DNA of 64,000 nucleotides from Planctomycetota bacterium (GCA_020638905.1 JACKHP010000007.1:62001-126000); one strand, 5' to 3'; positions 43,601 to 52,345 are shown, numbered from the stretch's first letter. The notes: generated by a model from the letters alone, not told the origin. Translations and numbers: made by a program.

Positions 43601-46466
43601 CCATGCCGTGCACGTCGGCGTCGACGAGCAGCGAGAGGTCGGCGGACGGCGCGACGGACGCGTCGCTCCAGCCGAGGGTGAGCTCGTGCAGCGCGAGGCC
43701 GTCGAGCGTCGTGACCGACGCGGGTGCGGCGGGTGTCGCCGGCGCGGCGTCCGGCGCGGGCGTCGCGTCCTGCGCGGGACGCGAGGTGGCACGCCGTGCG
43801 AGGAGCGTGCGACGCGGCGCGGGTGCCCGGGTCTCGTGCGCCGCGGGCTGTCCGCCGGAGGCGTCGACCTGCGCCACCGGCGCGGGCTCCGGGAGCGCGA
43901 GCACGCGCAGTCCGAGCACGTGCAGGTCGCCTCGTGCATCGCGCGCGGCCGAGAGGCGTGGACGCTCGATCGCGATGGTGCCCAGCGCGAGCCGTCCCGG
44001 CGAGCTGCGCAGTCCGTCGACGGTCACGGCGTCGAGGCCGAACAGTTCGCGCCGGCCGTCGCTCAGGAGCAGGTCGCGCAGCGCGACGTCGAGCTCGAGT
44101 GCGTCGTCGTGTTGCGCGAGGTCGACGCCGACGTCGAGGGCGAGGCGTCCGTCGTGCAGCTCGGAGACGATGCCGGCCGCGTCGAGCACGGGCTTGGCCG
44201 CGTCGGGACGCAGGCCCTCGGCGCGCAGCGCGAGGTCGATGCGCGCGCCGGTCTCGACGGGGCGCACGGCGCCCGACAGCTCGAGTTGCTCGAGCACGCC
44301 CGGTGCACGGATCCACGCGCGCAGGTCGGTCGAGAGCGGGAACGTCGCCGCGGGATCGGTGTCGAGCGCGAGCTGCGTGAGCTCGAGGCCCACGTCGCTC
44401 ACGTTCAACTCGACCGGCGGGATGAAGCTCTCGTCGCGGAAGGCGAGCTGGTTGTCGGTCCAACGCAGCGCTTCGACATGCACGCGCGGCGGCGGCGCGT
44501 CGGACGCCGGTGCCGCGGGCGAGGGGGACGCGGCGGCCGGCACGGCCGGCGCCTGCGCCGCCGAGGCGTTCGCCGCCGTGGCATCGGGCTGCGCCACGGA
44601 CGCGCCTGATGCTGCTGCGCCGGGACGCGTGGGCAGCAGCCGCAGGCCGGCGATGCTCAGGGCGCCGCTGGCGTCGTTCACCGCGGACGCGCGCAGGCCC
44701 GAGACCTCGAGCGTGCCGGCGTCGATCTGCGTGCCGTCGGCGGACAGGTCGAGCCGGTCGAGCGTGACTCCGCCGAGCGCGAGCAGGGTCGTGTCGCCGT
44801 CGCTCAGGGCCACGTCGTGCAGGTGTGCGTCGGCCGAGAGCGCGCCGTCGGCGGCGACGTCCCAGCCGGCGTCGAGCGCGAGCGCGAGCCGCCCGTCGAC
44901 GAACTCCGACTCGATGCCGGCGGCGTCGAGGTATGGACGCAGCACGTTCGGCGCGATGCCCGACGCGTCGAGCTGCACCGCGGCCCGGGCGTGGTCGGAG
45001 AACGGTGTGGCGCGCACGCCGAGCGTGAGCGCCGAGAGCACTCCCGGCAGCAGCAGCCGCGCGTCGACGGTGACGGGCTGCTCGGGATCGGCCGGCGCCG
45101 TGTCGAGGTCGTGCACCGCGAGCGCGTCGAGCCGCAGCGCGAGCGGGACGGCCGGCGTCACGCTGCCGTCGAGGAACTCGAGCGAGACCGCCGCGAGGGT
45201 CAGCGTGCCGAGGCGCAGCGCGGGAGCCTCTCCCTCGGACGGCGGCGTCTCCTCCGGCGGGCTCGACGGACCGCCGAGAAGGTCGAGTCCGGCCACGCGC
45301 AGGTGTCCCTCGGGACGCTTCTCGGCGCGTGCCAGCAGGCCGGCCCACGTGACCTGCGAGAGCACGATCTCGCGATCGGTGATGCGCTTGGCCTCGATCG
45401 AGAGCGGGCCCGACGAGAGCGCGTCGCGTCCGTCGGCGGCCACGCGCAGCGAGGTGAGCTGCACGCCGCCCGAGAGCTGCGGGTCGTCTCCCTCGCGGCG
45501 CGCCAGGTCGGCGCGTGCGGTCAGGTCGAGGTCGATCGCCTCGGCCACGGGATGCACGCCCAGCGGTTCGAGGTATCCCGCCAGGGGACCGGGATGCAGG
45601 CCGCGCCCGTGGATCTCGAGTCGCGCGCCGAGCAGCTCGCCCGGCATCGACGCGTCGATCTCGAGCGAGAGCTGGTCGAGCACGTCGACCGCCGAGAGCG
45701 TGAGTCCCACGCGCAGGGGGCGCGAGTCGCTGCCCAGATCGGACAGGCGCAGGTTGCCGTCGAGGCGCGTCTGCACCGGCGGGTCGACCGACAGGTCGCG
45801 CAGGGCCACGTGCAGGTGCTGGACGCGCACCGCGTCGAGCTGCACGGGCGACGAGAGCGGCGGCGGTGCCCACGGCGTCGAGTCGCCCGTCGGCGCGGGC
45901 GCGGGGTCGCTGGCCGACGTCTCGTCGGCAGCCTGCTCGTCGTTTTGCGGACGCATGGCGGCCATGCCGTCGAGGACCGCGAAGCGTCCCGCGCTGTCGC
46001 GCTGCAGGTCGACGTCGAGGCCGTCGATCTCGACGCGCCGCACGATCACGTCGCCGGTCAGCAGCGCGAGCACCGCCACGTCGGCGCGCAGGTACTCGAC
46101 GTGCAGGAAGGGATCGGTGCCGTCGGCCACGGCCAGGTCGAGGTGCGCGAGCTCGACGTCCATGCCGAGCAGCGAGAGGTCGAGACGTTCGTAGGTGCAC
46201 TGGAGGCCCTGCGAAGCCGCGAGCCCGGCGACGATCGACGGCAGCAGGGCCAGGACGGTGTAGCGCAGCGCCACGAAGACGAGCAGCACCAGCACGAGCA
46301 CGCGCTTCCAGCGTCCGGGCTTGCGCGGACGGGCGCGCCTGGCCGCCGCCTCGGCGGCGCGACGCGCGGCGCGCGGCGAGACGTCCTTCGGCGCCGCGGG
46401 GGCGCCGTCCGCGGGCGTGTCGGACCCGGTCGCGGGACGTCCCGACGCGGGCTCGTTCGCGCTCAT
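40686..46466 (-). CDS. Giant AsmA-like DUF748 envelope protein
   Basis: 1926 residues, ATG at 46466 coupled to the upstream lipoprotein gene. A basic cytoplasmic tail (KPGRWKR) precedes one membrane helix (residues about 52-75). The rest is periplasmic. It is built of about five similar 230-280-residue beta-rich units, each ending in a phrase such as LRVAGLDLL, LSIAGLRLL, LHVLGLRVL or LQLLGLAL. The units are separated by Ala/Pro/Thr/Gly-rich linkers (near 45865-45940, 44480-44640, 43720-43880, 42895-43135 and 42075-42225). The C-terminal DUF748 part has SEFVFTDLDM and PITKWLLLPAPLDTVIFLL, and an OmpA-like/coiled end. AsmA/TamB/DUF748 proteins are long lipid-conducting or envelope-bridging beta grooves. 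Here a role in lipid transfer between the membranes is likely by family. Confidence 0.85.
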   Translation of the reverse strand: MSANEPASGRPATGSDTPADGAPAAPKDVSPRAARRAAEAAARRARPRKPGRWKRVLVLVLLVFVALRYTVLALLPSIVAGLAASQGLQCTYERLDLSLLGMDVELAHLDLAVADGTDPFLHVEYLRADVAVLALLTGDVIVRRVEIDGLDVDLQRDSAGRFAVLDGMAAMRPQNDEQAADETSASDPAPAPTGDSTPWAPPPLSSPVQLDAVRVQHLHVALRDLSVDPPVQTRLDGNLRLSDLGSDSRPLRVGLTLSAVDVLDQLSLEIDASMPGELLGARLEIHGRGLHPGPLAGYLEPLGVHPVAEAIDLDLTARADLARREGDDPQLSGGVQLTSLRVAADGRDALSSGPLSIEAKRITDREIVLSQVTWAGLLARAEKRPEGHLRVAGLDLLGGPSSPPEETPPSEGEAPALRLGTLTLAAVSLEFLDGSVTPAVPLALRLDALAVHDLDTAPADPEQPVTVDARLLLPGVLSALTLGVRATPFSDHARAAVQLDASGIAPNVLRPYLDAAGIESEFVDGRLALALDAGWDVAADGALSADAHLHDVALSDGDTTLLALGGVTLDRLDLSADGTQIDAGTLEVSGLRASAVNDASGALSIAGLRLLPTRPGAAASGASVAQPDATAANASAAQAPAVPAAASPSPAAPASDAPPPRVHVEALRWTDNQLAFRDESFIPPVELNVSDVGLELTQLALDTDPAATFPLSTDLRAWIRAPGVLEQLELSGAVRPVETGARIDLALRAEGLRPDAAKPVLDAAGIVSELHDGRLALDVGVDLAQHDDALELDVALRDLLLSDGRRELFGLDAVTVDGLRSSPGRLALGTIAIERPRLSAARDARGDLHVLGLRVLALPEPAPVAQVDASGGQPAAHETRAPAPRRTLLARRATSRPAQDATPAPDAAPATPAAPASVTTLDGLALHELTLGWSDASVAPSADLSLLVDADVHGMVLGEAAPPLSLALHARVPEVLDDLSLTGTVQPDPDDLVADLAFVLDGLRKGPLASYLPPDLDLLTSSGRLTFDLDARVSPADGGGQAVHAALTDLAYGDGERSFAKLAQLSADAPRLDAAAGRFEIDSLRLLGLEADVERDVDGRLQLLGLALGPAPSAVAAATGGEEPGAKDEGARGPGGADRVGGAGDATATPGSGADPSGTGTAAGAATSTPTDGAKGPSTPPANAPATSSDLAGLEPLLPDVRLGALEVQVARVTVTDRNTPDATPLEVRDLSLALSEPFTLDGAEPEQSSPLAFTLGGSAAPLLGALRLDARAQPFAADPSVELTFDLEGLRGAGITEAFPALAETLDGSQLEDGRFHAALELHLGGNRRNALDFVPASGLSAELRLSDVAFRDGPDGEVLLGLDELRVEADRILPRRNLVQLGRVEVLRPVARIEKSPEATTVLDLRLLPARPPVHGGSASTLDGEMPAHVGAAAGAPTAAGTGVSAAPADAETAAAGGAGVPAETPLDLRVDELSMSGLDVRYTDTSTYPPLDLPLNDLELLVRGFSTAALSDGSPIKFHLFLGFGTVDDWRTGKPGKAELRPVGEFLVDGRLGLGAHPTGWTKVRLDGVSLPAFAGPARASGVELQDGVLDARAEVRFLDDGSVDTRSEFVFTDLDMSEPDDGPITKWLLLPAPLDTVIFLLRDETGAIHIPLNLALERGQLSLTEITSVATATLGRLIANAVASSPFRVVSTVGDVGMGIGGLLGLVDEDEAATPEPPQQIAYPGASLVLSEAGEATLDTLVERLRDEDDLTVVLHHEMGRADLDEAALRANPPTSDAQAIATGLRQRKLELLEERAQTAARARTASLARMDSEQRGLGRALVEIDRELGLLELSLDHVLDLLRPGAERRAARRTREAALAVAALRLAEVRARLLEAADGDDPEELQAMGERVRVQRPRFVDDPEMPQRGQVVLEFARRRLE

Positions 46467-48055
46467 GCGCAGGCCTCCGCCGTCCAGGGGACGCGCGCCG
46501 CGCGCGCCGTGTCCGTCGCGGGTGCCGCGGGATTCGTGTCGGTCGGCGCGGGCGACGGTGTCGCGGGCGTGGTCGTCGTCGGCGTGCCCGCATCCGCGGG
46601 CGAGGTCGCCGGCCGTGCGGCGTCGTCGGACGTGGCGGTGCTCGCCGCGTCCTCTTGCTCGAGCCACGCGTCGAGCGCGGCGCGGCGCTCGTCGCGCGGG
46701 CCCAGCGGATCGTAGCCGGCGGGCGCGAGGTCGCGTGCGTCGAGCCAGTCGTAGGCGCGCACGCGCGCCGACGGCTCGGCGTCCTCGAGGAAGGCCAGGT
46801 TCTCGTCGACGAGCAGCGCGCGCAGGTCGGCGAGGTCGACGGCCTGCGCGACGAGCTCGGTCAGCACCGCCGGATCGCGCGCGAGCTGTCCGGCGCCGAG
46901 GGTCAGCAACGCGTCCTGCGCGGGCGGCATCTCGCCATTCTCGGCGCGATCGGCCAGTCGCAGGAGCGCGGAGCGCTCGAGCCGGAAGCCCAGCTCGGCG
47001 TCGGTCACCGGTTCGGCGAGCACGTCGTGCGCCACGTCGGAGACGAGCAGCGAGTCGCCGGCGAGCGCCACGTCCTCGGCCAGGCGCGCGCCGGTGGACG
47101 AGGCGAGGTAGACCAGCGCGGGACCGCGCCGCGCCGGACTCGAGAGCGCCGAGAGTGCGCCCGAGAGTCCCGTGGCCGGGACGCGGCTGCGCGTGGCGAC
47201 GTGCTCGACGGCGCGCGCGCACAGGTCGCGGCAGAGCTGCAGCGCGGCCTCGTGATCGGCGCGTTCTTCGTCGCCGCGCCGCGGCGCCGCGGTCAGCTCG
47301 AGCTGCACCACGAGCGACGCGTTCGGCCAGCCGGGCTGCGGACGCGGGACGACGATCGAGCAGCGTCCGCCGGTGGGCAGCACCGTCGGCGAGAGCACCG
47401 CGACCTGCAGCGGCCACTCGGACGGCGACGGTGCGCGCGTGGGCCTCGGCTTGCGCGGCGCGTCGTCGCGCATGGCGTCGAGCGCGTCGTCGGCCGCGCC
47501 GAGCGGATCGGTCGGCAACGAAGGACGCCGCGCGAGCACCGCGAGGCGCGGCGCGTCCTCGCGCCAGACCGCGAACGTGAGCGCCGTGCGCGGATCGTCG
47601 GGATCGCCCAGCGTGAGCAGCACCATCGCGCCCAGCGGCACGGCGGCCGTGGCCTCGGCGAGCAGGTCGACGCGTCCCAGCTCGCCCAGCTCGATCGCGG
47701 ACGCCAGCGCGTCGCGCTCGTCACCCGCCGCGAGGCGCAGGCCCTGATCGCCCGACGTCGTGGGACGCAGCGGAGTCGCGTCGGGACGCGCGACGACGAG
47801 CACCACCTTGGCGTCGAGCGGCGACGTCGACGTCGTGTCGGCGTCGGCGAGTCCCAGCACGCCCACGTGCAGGCGCAGCGCGGCGTCGGGGTCGTCGGAG
47901 GGCAGCGGTCCGGCCGTGGGACCGGTGAGCGGCGAGCCGGGCGCGGCGTCGAGCTCGATCGGCGTCGCGTACGGCCGGTACTCGGGACGCGGCTCCGGTC
48001 CGCAGGCGGCGACGAGCACGCAGACGAGAGCCGCGAGGGTACGCCGGGCGTGCAT
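46463..48055 (-). CDS. Lipoprotein coupled to DUF748 protein
   Basis: 530 residues. The ATG at 48055 is chosen because it gives a perfect lipoprotein signal (MHARRTLAALVCVLVAACG); an ATG at 48118 would add a 21-residue Arg-rich extension. The mature protein has no recognised domain: a beta-rich N-terminal part (LDAKVVLVVARPDATPL, LGAMVLLTLGDPDD), a helical middle and an Ala/Thr/Pro-rich C-terminal 60 residues. It overlaps the DUF748 gene by four bases. It probably sits in the outer or inner membrane as a partner of that protein, for example as an anchor at one end of the bridge; this is inference from the coupling. Confidence 0.68.
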   Translation of the reverse strand: MHARRTLAALVCVLVAACGPEPRPEYRPYATPIELDAAPGSPLTGPTAGPLPSDDPDAALRLHVGVLGLADADTTSTSPLDAKVVLVVARPDATPLRPTTSGDQGLRLAAGDERDALASAIELGELGRVDLLAEATAAVPLGAMVLLTLGDPDDPRTALTFAVWREDAPRLAVLARRPSLPTDPLGAADDALDAMRDDAPRKPRPTRAPSPSEWPLQVAVLSPTVLPTGGRCSIVVPRPQPGWPNASLVVQLELTAAPRRGDEERADHEAALQLCRDLCARAVEHVATRSRVPATGLSGALSALSSPARRGPALVYLASSTGARLAEDVALAGDSLLVSDVAHDVLAEPVTDAELGFRLERSALLRLADRAENGEMPPAQDALLTLGAGQLARDPAVLTELVAQAVDLADLRALLVDENLAFLEDAEPSARVRAYDWLDARDLAPAGYDPLGPRDERRAALDAWLEQEDAASTATSDDAARPATSPADAGTPTTTTPATPSPAPTDTNPAAPATDTARAARVPWTAEACA

Positions 48056-48252
48056 CGCGAGGCGCTCGGGACGGGCGCGGGGATGCCGCGGCGCGCGGTC
48101 GTTCCGGTTCCGATGCATCGATCTCCGCGTCCACGGGGCAGCCGCGCATCCTAGCAACCCGGGTGTCGCGGGCGCGCCCGCCGCGGGTACCGTGGCGCTG
48201 GATCGCGCACGATCCCACGGTGCGCGTCCGGGGTCCGTGTGGGGGGCGCCCG

Positions 48253-48281
48253 TGGTCACTCGGGCGGAAGTATGTTACAAT
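48253..48281 (+). promoter_or_regulatory. Sigma-70-like promoter of usp operon
   Basis: TGGTCA at 48253-48258, a 17-base spacer and TACAAT at 48276-48281. The predicted start near 48288 leaves an 18-base leader that contains AGGAGA. It is the best promoter I can see in the window. Confidence 0.65.
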
Positions 48282-48305
48282 GAGCGCCAAGTCAGGAGAT
48301 CAGCC

Positions 48306-48767
48306 ATGGTGGACACATTCACCCCGCGGCGGATCCTCGTCGCGACCGACTTCTCCGAAGGATCCAAGGTCGCCCTGCGGCTCGCGGCCCAACTCGCCCG
48401 AGCGGCGGGAGGCCGGCTCTTCGTGGCCCACGTGCTCACCCTGCACGGCGGCGACCCGGTCGAGGCCGAGGAGAAGATGCCCGGCTGGGTCCCGGCCGAG
48501 TTCGCCGACCTCGTCGAGGAGCGGCGGCTCGAGCGTGCGCTCACCGCCGAACTCGGCATCCTGCAGGCGGCGCGCGAGGTCGAGGCCGACCTGATCGTGC
48601 TCGGCACGCACGGACGCCGGGGCCTGGCCCACGTGTTCCTGGGCAGCACGGCCGAGCGCGTCGTGCAGCTCGCGTCGATCCCCGTCCTCACCGTGCGTCA
48701 TCCCGACCATTGCTTCGAGCATCCGGAGCGGAAGACGTCCCCCGCGAAGAAGGAGACCTCGTCATGA
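48306..48767 (+). CDS. Universal stress protein (UspA family), first of pair
   Basis: 153 residues. ATG at 48306, with an AGGAGA ribosome site seven bases upstream. Typical UspA fold: RRILVATDFSEGSKVAL at the start and the ATP-binding signature GTHGRRGLAHVFLGSTAERV near the end, so it should bind ATP (G-2x-G-9x-G-S/T). The C-terminal tail is Lys-rich (RKTSPAKKE). Usp proteins help cells survive stationary phase, hypoxia or oxidative stress; the exact action is not known. It overlaps the next usp gene as ATGA, and the pair is likely to form a heterodimer or two related homodimers. Confidence 0.9.
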   Translation: MVDTFTPRRILVATDFSEGSKVALRLAAQLARAAGGRLFVAHVLTLHGGDPVEAEEKMPGWVPAEFADLVEERRLERALTAELGILQAAREVEADLIVLGTHGRRGLAHVFLGSTAERVVQLASIPVLTVRHPDHCFEHPERKTSPAKKETSS

Positions 48768-49225
48768 CCGAGTGCAAGCGCATCCTCTGCCCCGTCGACT
48801 TCTCGGAGCCGAGCAACACCGCGCTCGAGTACGCCGAGAGTCTCGCTCGCACGCTGAAGGCCGAACTCGTGGTGCTGCACGTGATCGAGCCGGTGCTCTA
48901 TCCCGTCGCCTACGGGCTGCCCGCCAGCTCGCCGCTGCTGAACGTCGAGGAACAGGCGCGACTCGGCGCCGAGAAGCACTTGGCGCCGATCATCGAGGGC
49001 ATCGGCAAGCGCGGCGTCGAGGCGCGTTCGATCGTCGACACCGGCACCGCGTCGCTGAAGATCGTGCAGGTCGCCGAACAGCTCGAGGCCGGCATGGTCG
49101 TCATGGCCACCCACGGCCTGACGGGCCTCAAGCACATGCTGCTCGGCAGCACCACCGAGCGCGTCGTGCGGCGCTGCCCGTGCCCGGTGCTCACCGTCAA
49201 GCTGGGACAGCACACGCTCGAGTGA
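48764..49225 (+). CDS. Universal stress protein (UspA family), second of pair
   Basis: 153 residues, ATG at 48764 within the stop of the first usp gene. Family signatures are CKRILCPVDFSEPSNTAL at the start, VVLHVIEPVLYPV, and the ATP-binding motif ATHGLTGLKHMLLGSTTERV. It is the same length as its partner, but the middle differs clearly, so the duplication is not recent. It has a Cys pair near the C-terminus (RRCPCPVL). A strong hairpin 12 bases after the stop ends the transcript. Confidence 0.92.
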   Translation: MTECKRILCPVDFSEPSNTALEYAESLARTLKAELVVLHVIEPVLYPVAYGLPASSPLLNVEEQARLGAEKHLAPIIEGIGKRGVEARSIVDTGTASLKIVQVAEQLEAGMVVMATHGLTGLKHMLLGSTTERVVRRCPCPVLTVKLGQHTLE

Positions 49226-49236
49226 CTTGGGAACCC

Positions 49237-49280
49237 GCGCGCGCCGGCCGGTCGTCGTCGAGACGCCGGCCGGCGCGCGC
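49237..49280. terminator. 15-bp hairpin, bidirectional terminator
   Basis: GCGCGCGCCGGCCGG (49237-49251) pairs perfectly with 49266-49280 across a 14-base loop. It fills the gap between the convergent usp and S9-peptidase stops. No T-run. Confidence 0.75.
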
Positions 49281-49285
49281 GTCGT

Positions 49286-51427
49286 TCAGCGTCCCATCCA
49301 CTGCTTCCACCAGGCCACGATCTGGCCGAGGCGGTGGATGCGCATGTCGGGCGGTCCGCCGCGGCTCATGCCGTGGGACGTGTTCTTCGGGTAGCGCACG
49401 AAGCGCACCGGCACGCCGCGCAGCGCGAGCGCCGAGTGCACCTGCTCCGACTCGGCGACGTTGCAGCGCAGGTCGCCCTCGCTGTGGATCAGCAGCGTCG
49501 GCGTGACGACGTTGCCGATGTGCTTGAGCGGCGACATCTCCCAGCTGGCTTCGACGTCGTCCCAGGCGTTGCCGGGGAAGTAGCTGTTCGGCCACATGTA
49601 GACGTCGCTGCTGCCCCACATGGCGATCATGTTCGACACGCAGCGGTCGGAGATCGCCGCGCGGAAGCGCGTGTCGTGTCCGATGGCCCACAGGGTCATG
49701 AAGCCGCCGTAGCTGCCGCCCATGATGCCCAGGCGCTTCCTGTCGCAGAACGGCTGCGCCTCGACCTCGGCCAGCACGGCCTGCACGTCCTCCCAGTCGC
49801 GCTTGCCCCACGACCAGTGGATGCCGCGCGTGAACTCCTGGCCGTAGCCCTTGCTGCCGCGCGGGTTGCTGAACACGACCGCGTAGCCCTGCGCGGCGAG
49901 GAGCTGGAACTCGTGGAAGAAGTTCCAGCCGTACTGGGCCTGCGGGCCGCCGTGCACCTCGAGGATCGTCGGCCGCTTCTTGCGCGCGTCGGCACCGGGC
50001 GGGAGCATGATCCACATCTGCACGGCGGTGCCGTCGGCGGACGTCACCCAGCGGTCGGTCACGTCGGCCAGGTCGAGCTCGGCCAGCAGCTCGCGGTTCA
50101 CGTGCGAGACCTGGCGCAGCGCGAGGCGTCCACCGCGCTGGAGCTCGGCGGCGGGCGGCACCTCGGCCACGTACACGTCGACCGGACGGTCGGGCGCGTC
50201 GACCACGAGCGCGAGGCGCGAGCCGTCGGACGAGAGGTTGCCGAGCTGGTGCTGGCGCTTGCCGCTCGTGTGGAACACGACCTCGCCGCCGCGCGCGGGC
50301 ACCGTGGCGAGCTGCGTCTCTCCGTGCCAGCCGATCTGCATCCACAGGCGCTTGCTGTCGGGCGTCCAGCAGAAGCGCGCCGCGAACTCGACCTCGGACG
50401 CGTCGGACAGCACCGGCGCCACGAGGCACCAGTCGGTCTTGGCGAGCAGGTTGCGCGCGCCGCCCTTGACCGGGTCGCTCACGAAGAGCTGCACGTTGTC
50501 CGACTGCCGCGTCCCGTCGTCGTCGAGGATGCCGGCCCACGCGATCGACCGGCCGTCGGGTGACCACGCCACGCCGGCCTTGGGACCCTTCGGGAGTCCG
50601 GGCAGCCTCTTGAGCGTGCCCCGGTCGACGTCGAGCACGAGCAGTTCGGCCGTCCACTCCTTGGCGAAGGCGTAGGCGTCGCGGTTCGTCGCCAGCGCGA
50701 TGCGCTTGCCGTCGGGCGCCCAGTCCCAGTGGAACTGGCCCAGGCGGTCGCCGTCGTAGACGAGCCGGTGCGCGCCGGACGTCGCGTCGGCGACGTACAA
50801 CGCGAAGCGCTGGGCGCCGAAGTAGCCGTCGCCGTCGAAGCGGTACCACGGGTCGTCGATCACGCGCGGCGGATCGCTGCGCCCTTGCTTCTCGCGCTCC
50901 TTGGCCGCGTCGAGCGTCCACTCGTCGGCCTGGGGACGGAACACCACGCCGAGCCGCGAGCCGTCGGGCGACCAGCGCAGTCCGGCGATGGTGCCCTCGG
51001 GGAAGTCGGTCAGCTTCGTCGCCTCGCCGCCGTCGACGGGCAGCAACCAGACCTGCGGGCGTCCCTTGTCCTTCGTGCGCAGGAACGCCAGCGTGCGCCC
51101 GTCGGGCGACCAGCGCGGCGCGCGATCGCTGTCGCCGCTCGTGAGCTGGCGCGGCTCGCCGCCGTCGGCGTCGGCCATCCACAGGTTCGTGCGGTAGTCG
51201 AAGCGGTCGCCGACGTGCTTGACGACGAACACGACGTGCGCGCCGTCGGGCGAGACGCGCGGGTCGCCCACGGTGCGCAGGCGCAGGACGTCGTCGGCGG
51301 TGACGAGGCGGCGCACGGGGGCCGACGCGGACGTGCGACGCGTCCCGCGCGGCGAGCGCGCGCTGCGTCGGGCGGGGGTCGCGGCGCGGGTCACGCGGGC
51401 GGTCTTGCGGGGACGGCGGGTGGCCAT
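49286..51427 (-). CDS. S9 prolyl-oligopeptidase-family peptidase
   Basis: 713 residues, ATG at 51427. A basic, Thr/Ala-rich N-terminus of about 40 residues is followed by a beta-propeller (repeats such as RWSPDGRTLAFLRTKDKG and DWAPDGKRIALATN) and a C-terminal alpha/beta-hydrolase domain. The catalytic triad is Ser572 in GGSYGG, Asp652 in HSEGDLR and His685 in NTSHGMSRGG. The family includes acylaminoacyl-peptidases and dipeptidyl peptidases, which trim short peptides. There is no clear signal peptide, so a cytosolic location is likely. The gene is divergent from superoxide dismutase across a 318-bp gap. Confidence 0.92.
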   Translation of the reverse strand: MATRRPRKTARVTRAATPARRSARSPRGTRRTSASAPVRRLVTADDVLRLRTVGDPRVSPDGAHVVFVVKHVGDRFDYRTNLWMADADGGEPRQLTSGDSDRAPRWSPDGRTLAFLRTKDKGRPQVWLLPVDGGEATKLTDFPEGTIAGLRWSPDGSRLGVVFRPQADEWTLDAAKEREKQGRSDPPRVIDDPWYRFDGDGYFGAQRFALYVADATSGAHRLVYDGDRLGQFHWDWAPDGKRIALATNRDAYAFAKEWTAELLVLDVDRGTLKRLPGLPKGPKAGVAWSPDGRSIAWAGILDDDGTRQSDNVQLFVSDPVKGGARNLLAKTDWCLVAPVLSDASEVEFAARFCWTPDSKRLWMQIGWHGETQLATVPARGGEVVFHTSGKRQHQLGNLSSDGSRLALVVDAPDRPVDVYVAEVPPAAELQRGGRLALRQVSHVNRELLAELDLADVTDRWVTSADGTAVQMWIMLPPGADARKKRPTILEVHGGPQAQYGWNFFHEFQLLAAQGYAVVFSNPRGSKGYGQEFTRGIHWSWGKRDWEDVQAVLAEVEAQPFCDRKRLGIMGGSYGGFMTLWAIGHDTRFRAAISDRCVSNMIAMWGSSDVYMWPNSYFPGNAWDDVEASWEMSPLKHIGNVVTPTLLIHSEGDLRCNVAESEQVHSALALRGVPVRFVRYPKNTSHGMSRGGPPDMRIHRLGQIVAWWKQWMGR

Positions 51428-51745
51428 GGTTCGGCTCTCGCGGCGGGACGGGACGGACAGCGCGCACGCTACCATCCCGCGCCGGGAGGCGTCGCGCGCA
51501 GCGCACCGCAGCGTGCGTTCGACGTCGACGGGTCGGTCGTGCGCCGTGCGCGGATGTCGTGCGCCTCGCGCCGCGACGCACTGACCGTGTGGTCGTGCGC
51601 GCACCGCACGTGCGTGCGATCCCATCGACGCGGGTCGTCGCCGCGTGCCTCGTGTGCGAGGTGGCGATCGCATGACGGGCTCCACACACGCGACCTCGAT
51701 CGCGTACGATGGGAGCTTTCCATTCCCCCGTGCGAGGAGACTCCC
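51428..51745. other. 318-bp divergent intergenic region
   Basis: Lies between the S9 peptidase and superoxide dismutase starts. I see a putative TACGAT -10 for the dismutase at 51705-51710 and a GAGGAGA ribosome site at 51734-51740. Toward the peptidase, a TAGCGT hexamer on the minus strand near 51466-51471 could be its -10. No open reading frame with good codon use and no strong hairpin. Confidence 0.55.
51705..51710 (+). promoter_or_regulatory. Putative -10 element (TACGAT)
   Basis: TACGAT, 35 bases upstream of the superoxide dismutase ATG; no convincing -35. The ribosome site GAGGAGA at 51734-51740 lies five bases before the start codon. Confidence 0.4.
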
Positions 51746-52345
51746 ATGACCTTCAAGCTTCCCGACCTCCCGTACGCTCTCGAGGCCCTGCAGCCCCACA
51801 TCTCGGCCGAGACGCTGCGCTACCACCACGGCAAGCACCACGCCGCATACGTCAACAAGGTCAACGACATGTTGAAGGAGCGCGGCGAGAGCTGCGACGA
51901 CCTGGCCGAGCTCGTGCGCAGCGCCGACGGCGCGTTGTTCAACAACGCCGCCCAGGCCTGGAACCACGCCCTCTACTGGACGTCGCTGTCGCCCAAGGGC
52001 GGCGGTGACCCGAAGAAGGGTCCGCTGGCCGACGCACTCGCCGAGTCGTTCGGCTCCGTGAAGGACTTCAAGGAGCGCTTCACGCGTCTCGCGCTCTCGC
52101 ACTTCGGTTCGGGCTGGGTCTGGCTCGTGCAGAACGACGACGGACGGCTCGCCGTGGTCGACACCCACGACGCCGCCTGTCCGCTGCGCGAGGGACTGAA
52201 CCCGCTGCTCGTCTGCGACGTGTGGGAGCACGCCTACTACGTCGACCGGCGCAACGACCGCAAGGCCTACGTCGAAGCCTTCTGGCAGCTCGTCGACTGG
52301 ACGGCGGCCGAGAAGCGCATGTCGACGGCGGCCGCGGCGCGCTGA
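51746..52345 (+). CDS. sodB: Superoxide dismutase (Fe type)
   Basis: 199 residues, ATG at 51746 behind a strong GAGGAGA site. Metal ligands are His27 (in RYHHGKHHAAYV), His74 (in AQAWNHALYW), Asp158 and His162 (in CDVWEHAYY), all at the standard Fe/Mn-SOD positions. FNNAAQAWNH and GSGWVWLV favour the Fe type, although cambialistic use of Mn is possible. It converts superoxide to O2 and H2O2 in the cytosol; there is no signal peptide. Together with the photolyase, usp pair and lipid-tailoring genes it adds to an oxidative-stress theme in the window, but it is a separate unit. Confidence 0.95.
   Translation: MTFKLPDLPYALEALQPHISAETLRYHHGKHHAAYVNKVNDMLKERGESCDDLAELVRSADGALFNNAAQAWNHALYWTSLSPKGGGDPKKGPLADALAESFGSVKDFKERFTRLALSHFGSGWVWLVQNDDGRLAVVDTHDAACPLREGLNPLLVCDVWEHAYYVDRRNDRKAYVEAFWQLVDWTAAEKRMSTAAAAR

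Noticed and set aside
49237..49280. Origin-like or attachment site because of the long palindrome
   Set aside because: It lies exactly between two convergent stops and is pure G/C, as expected of a terminator; no DnaA boxes or integrase gene are near.
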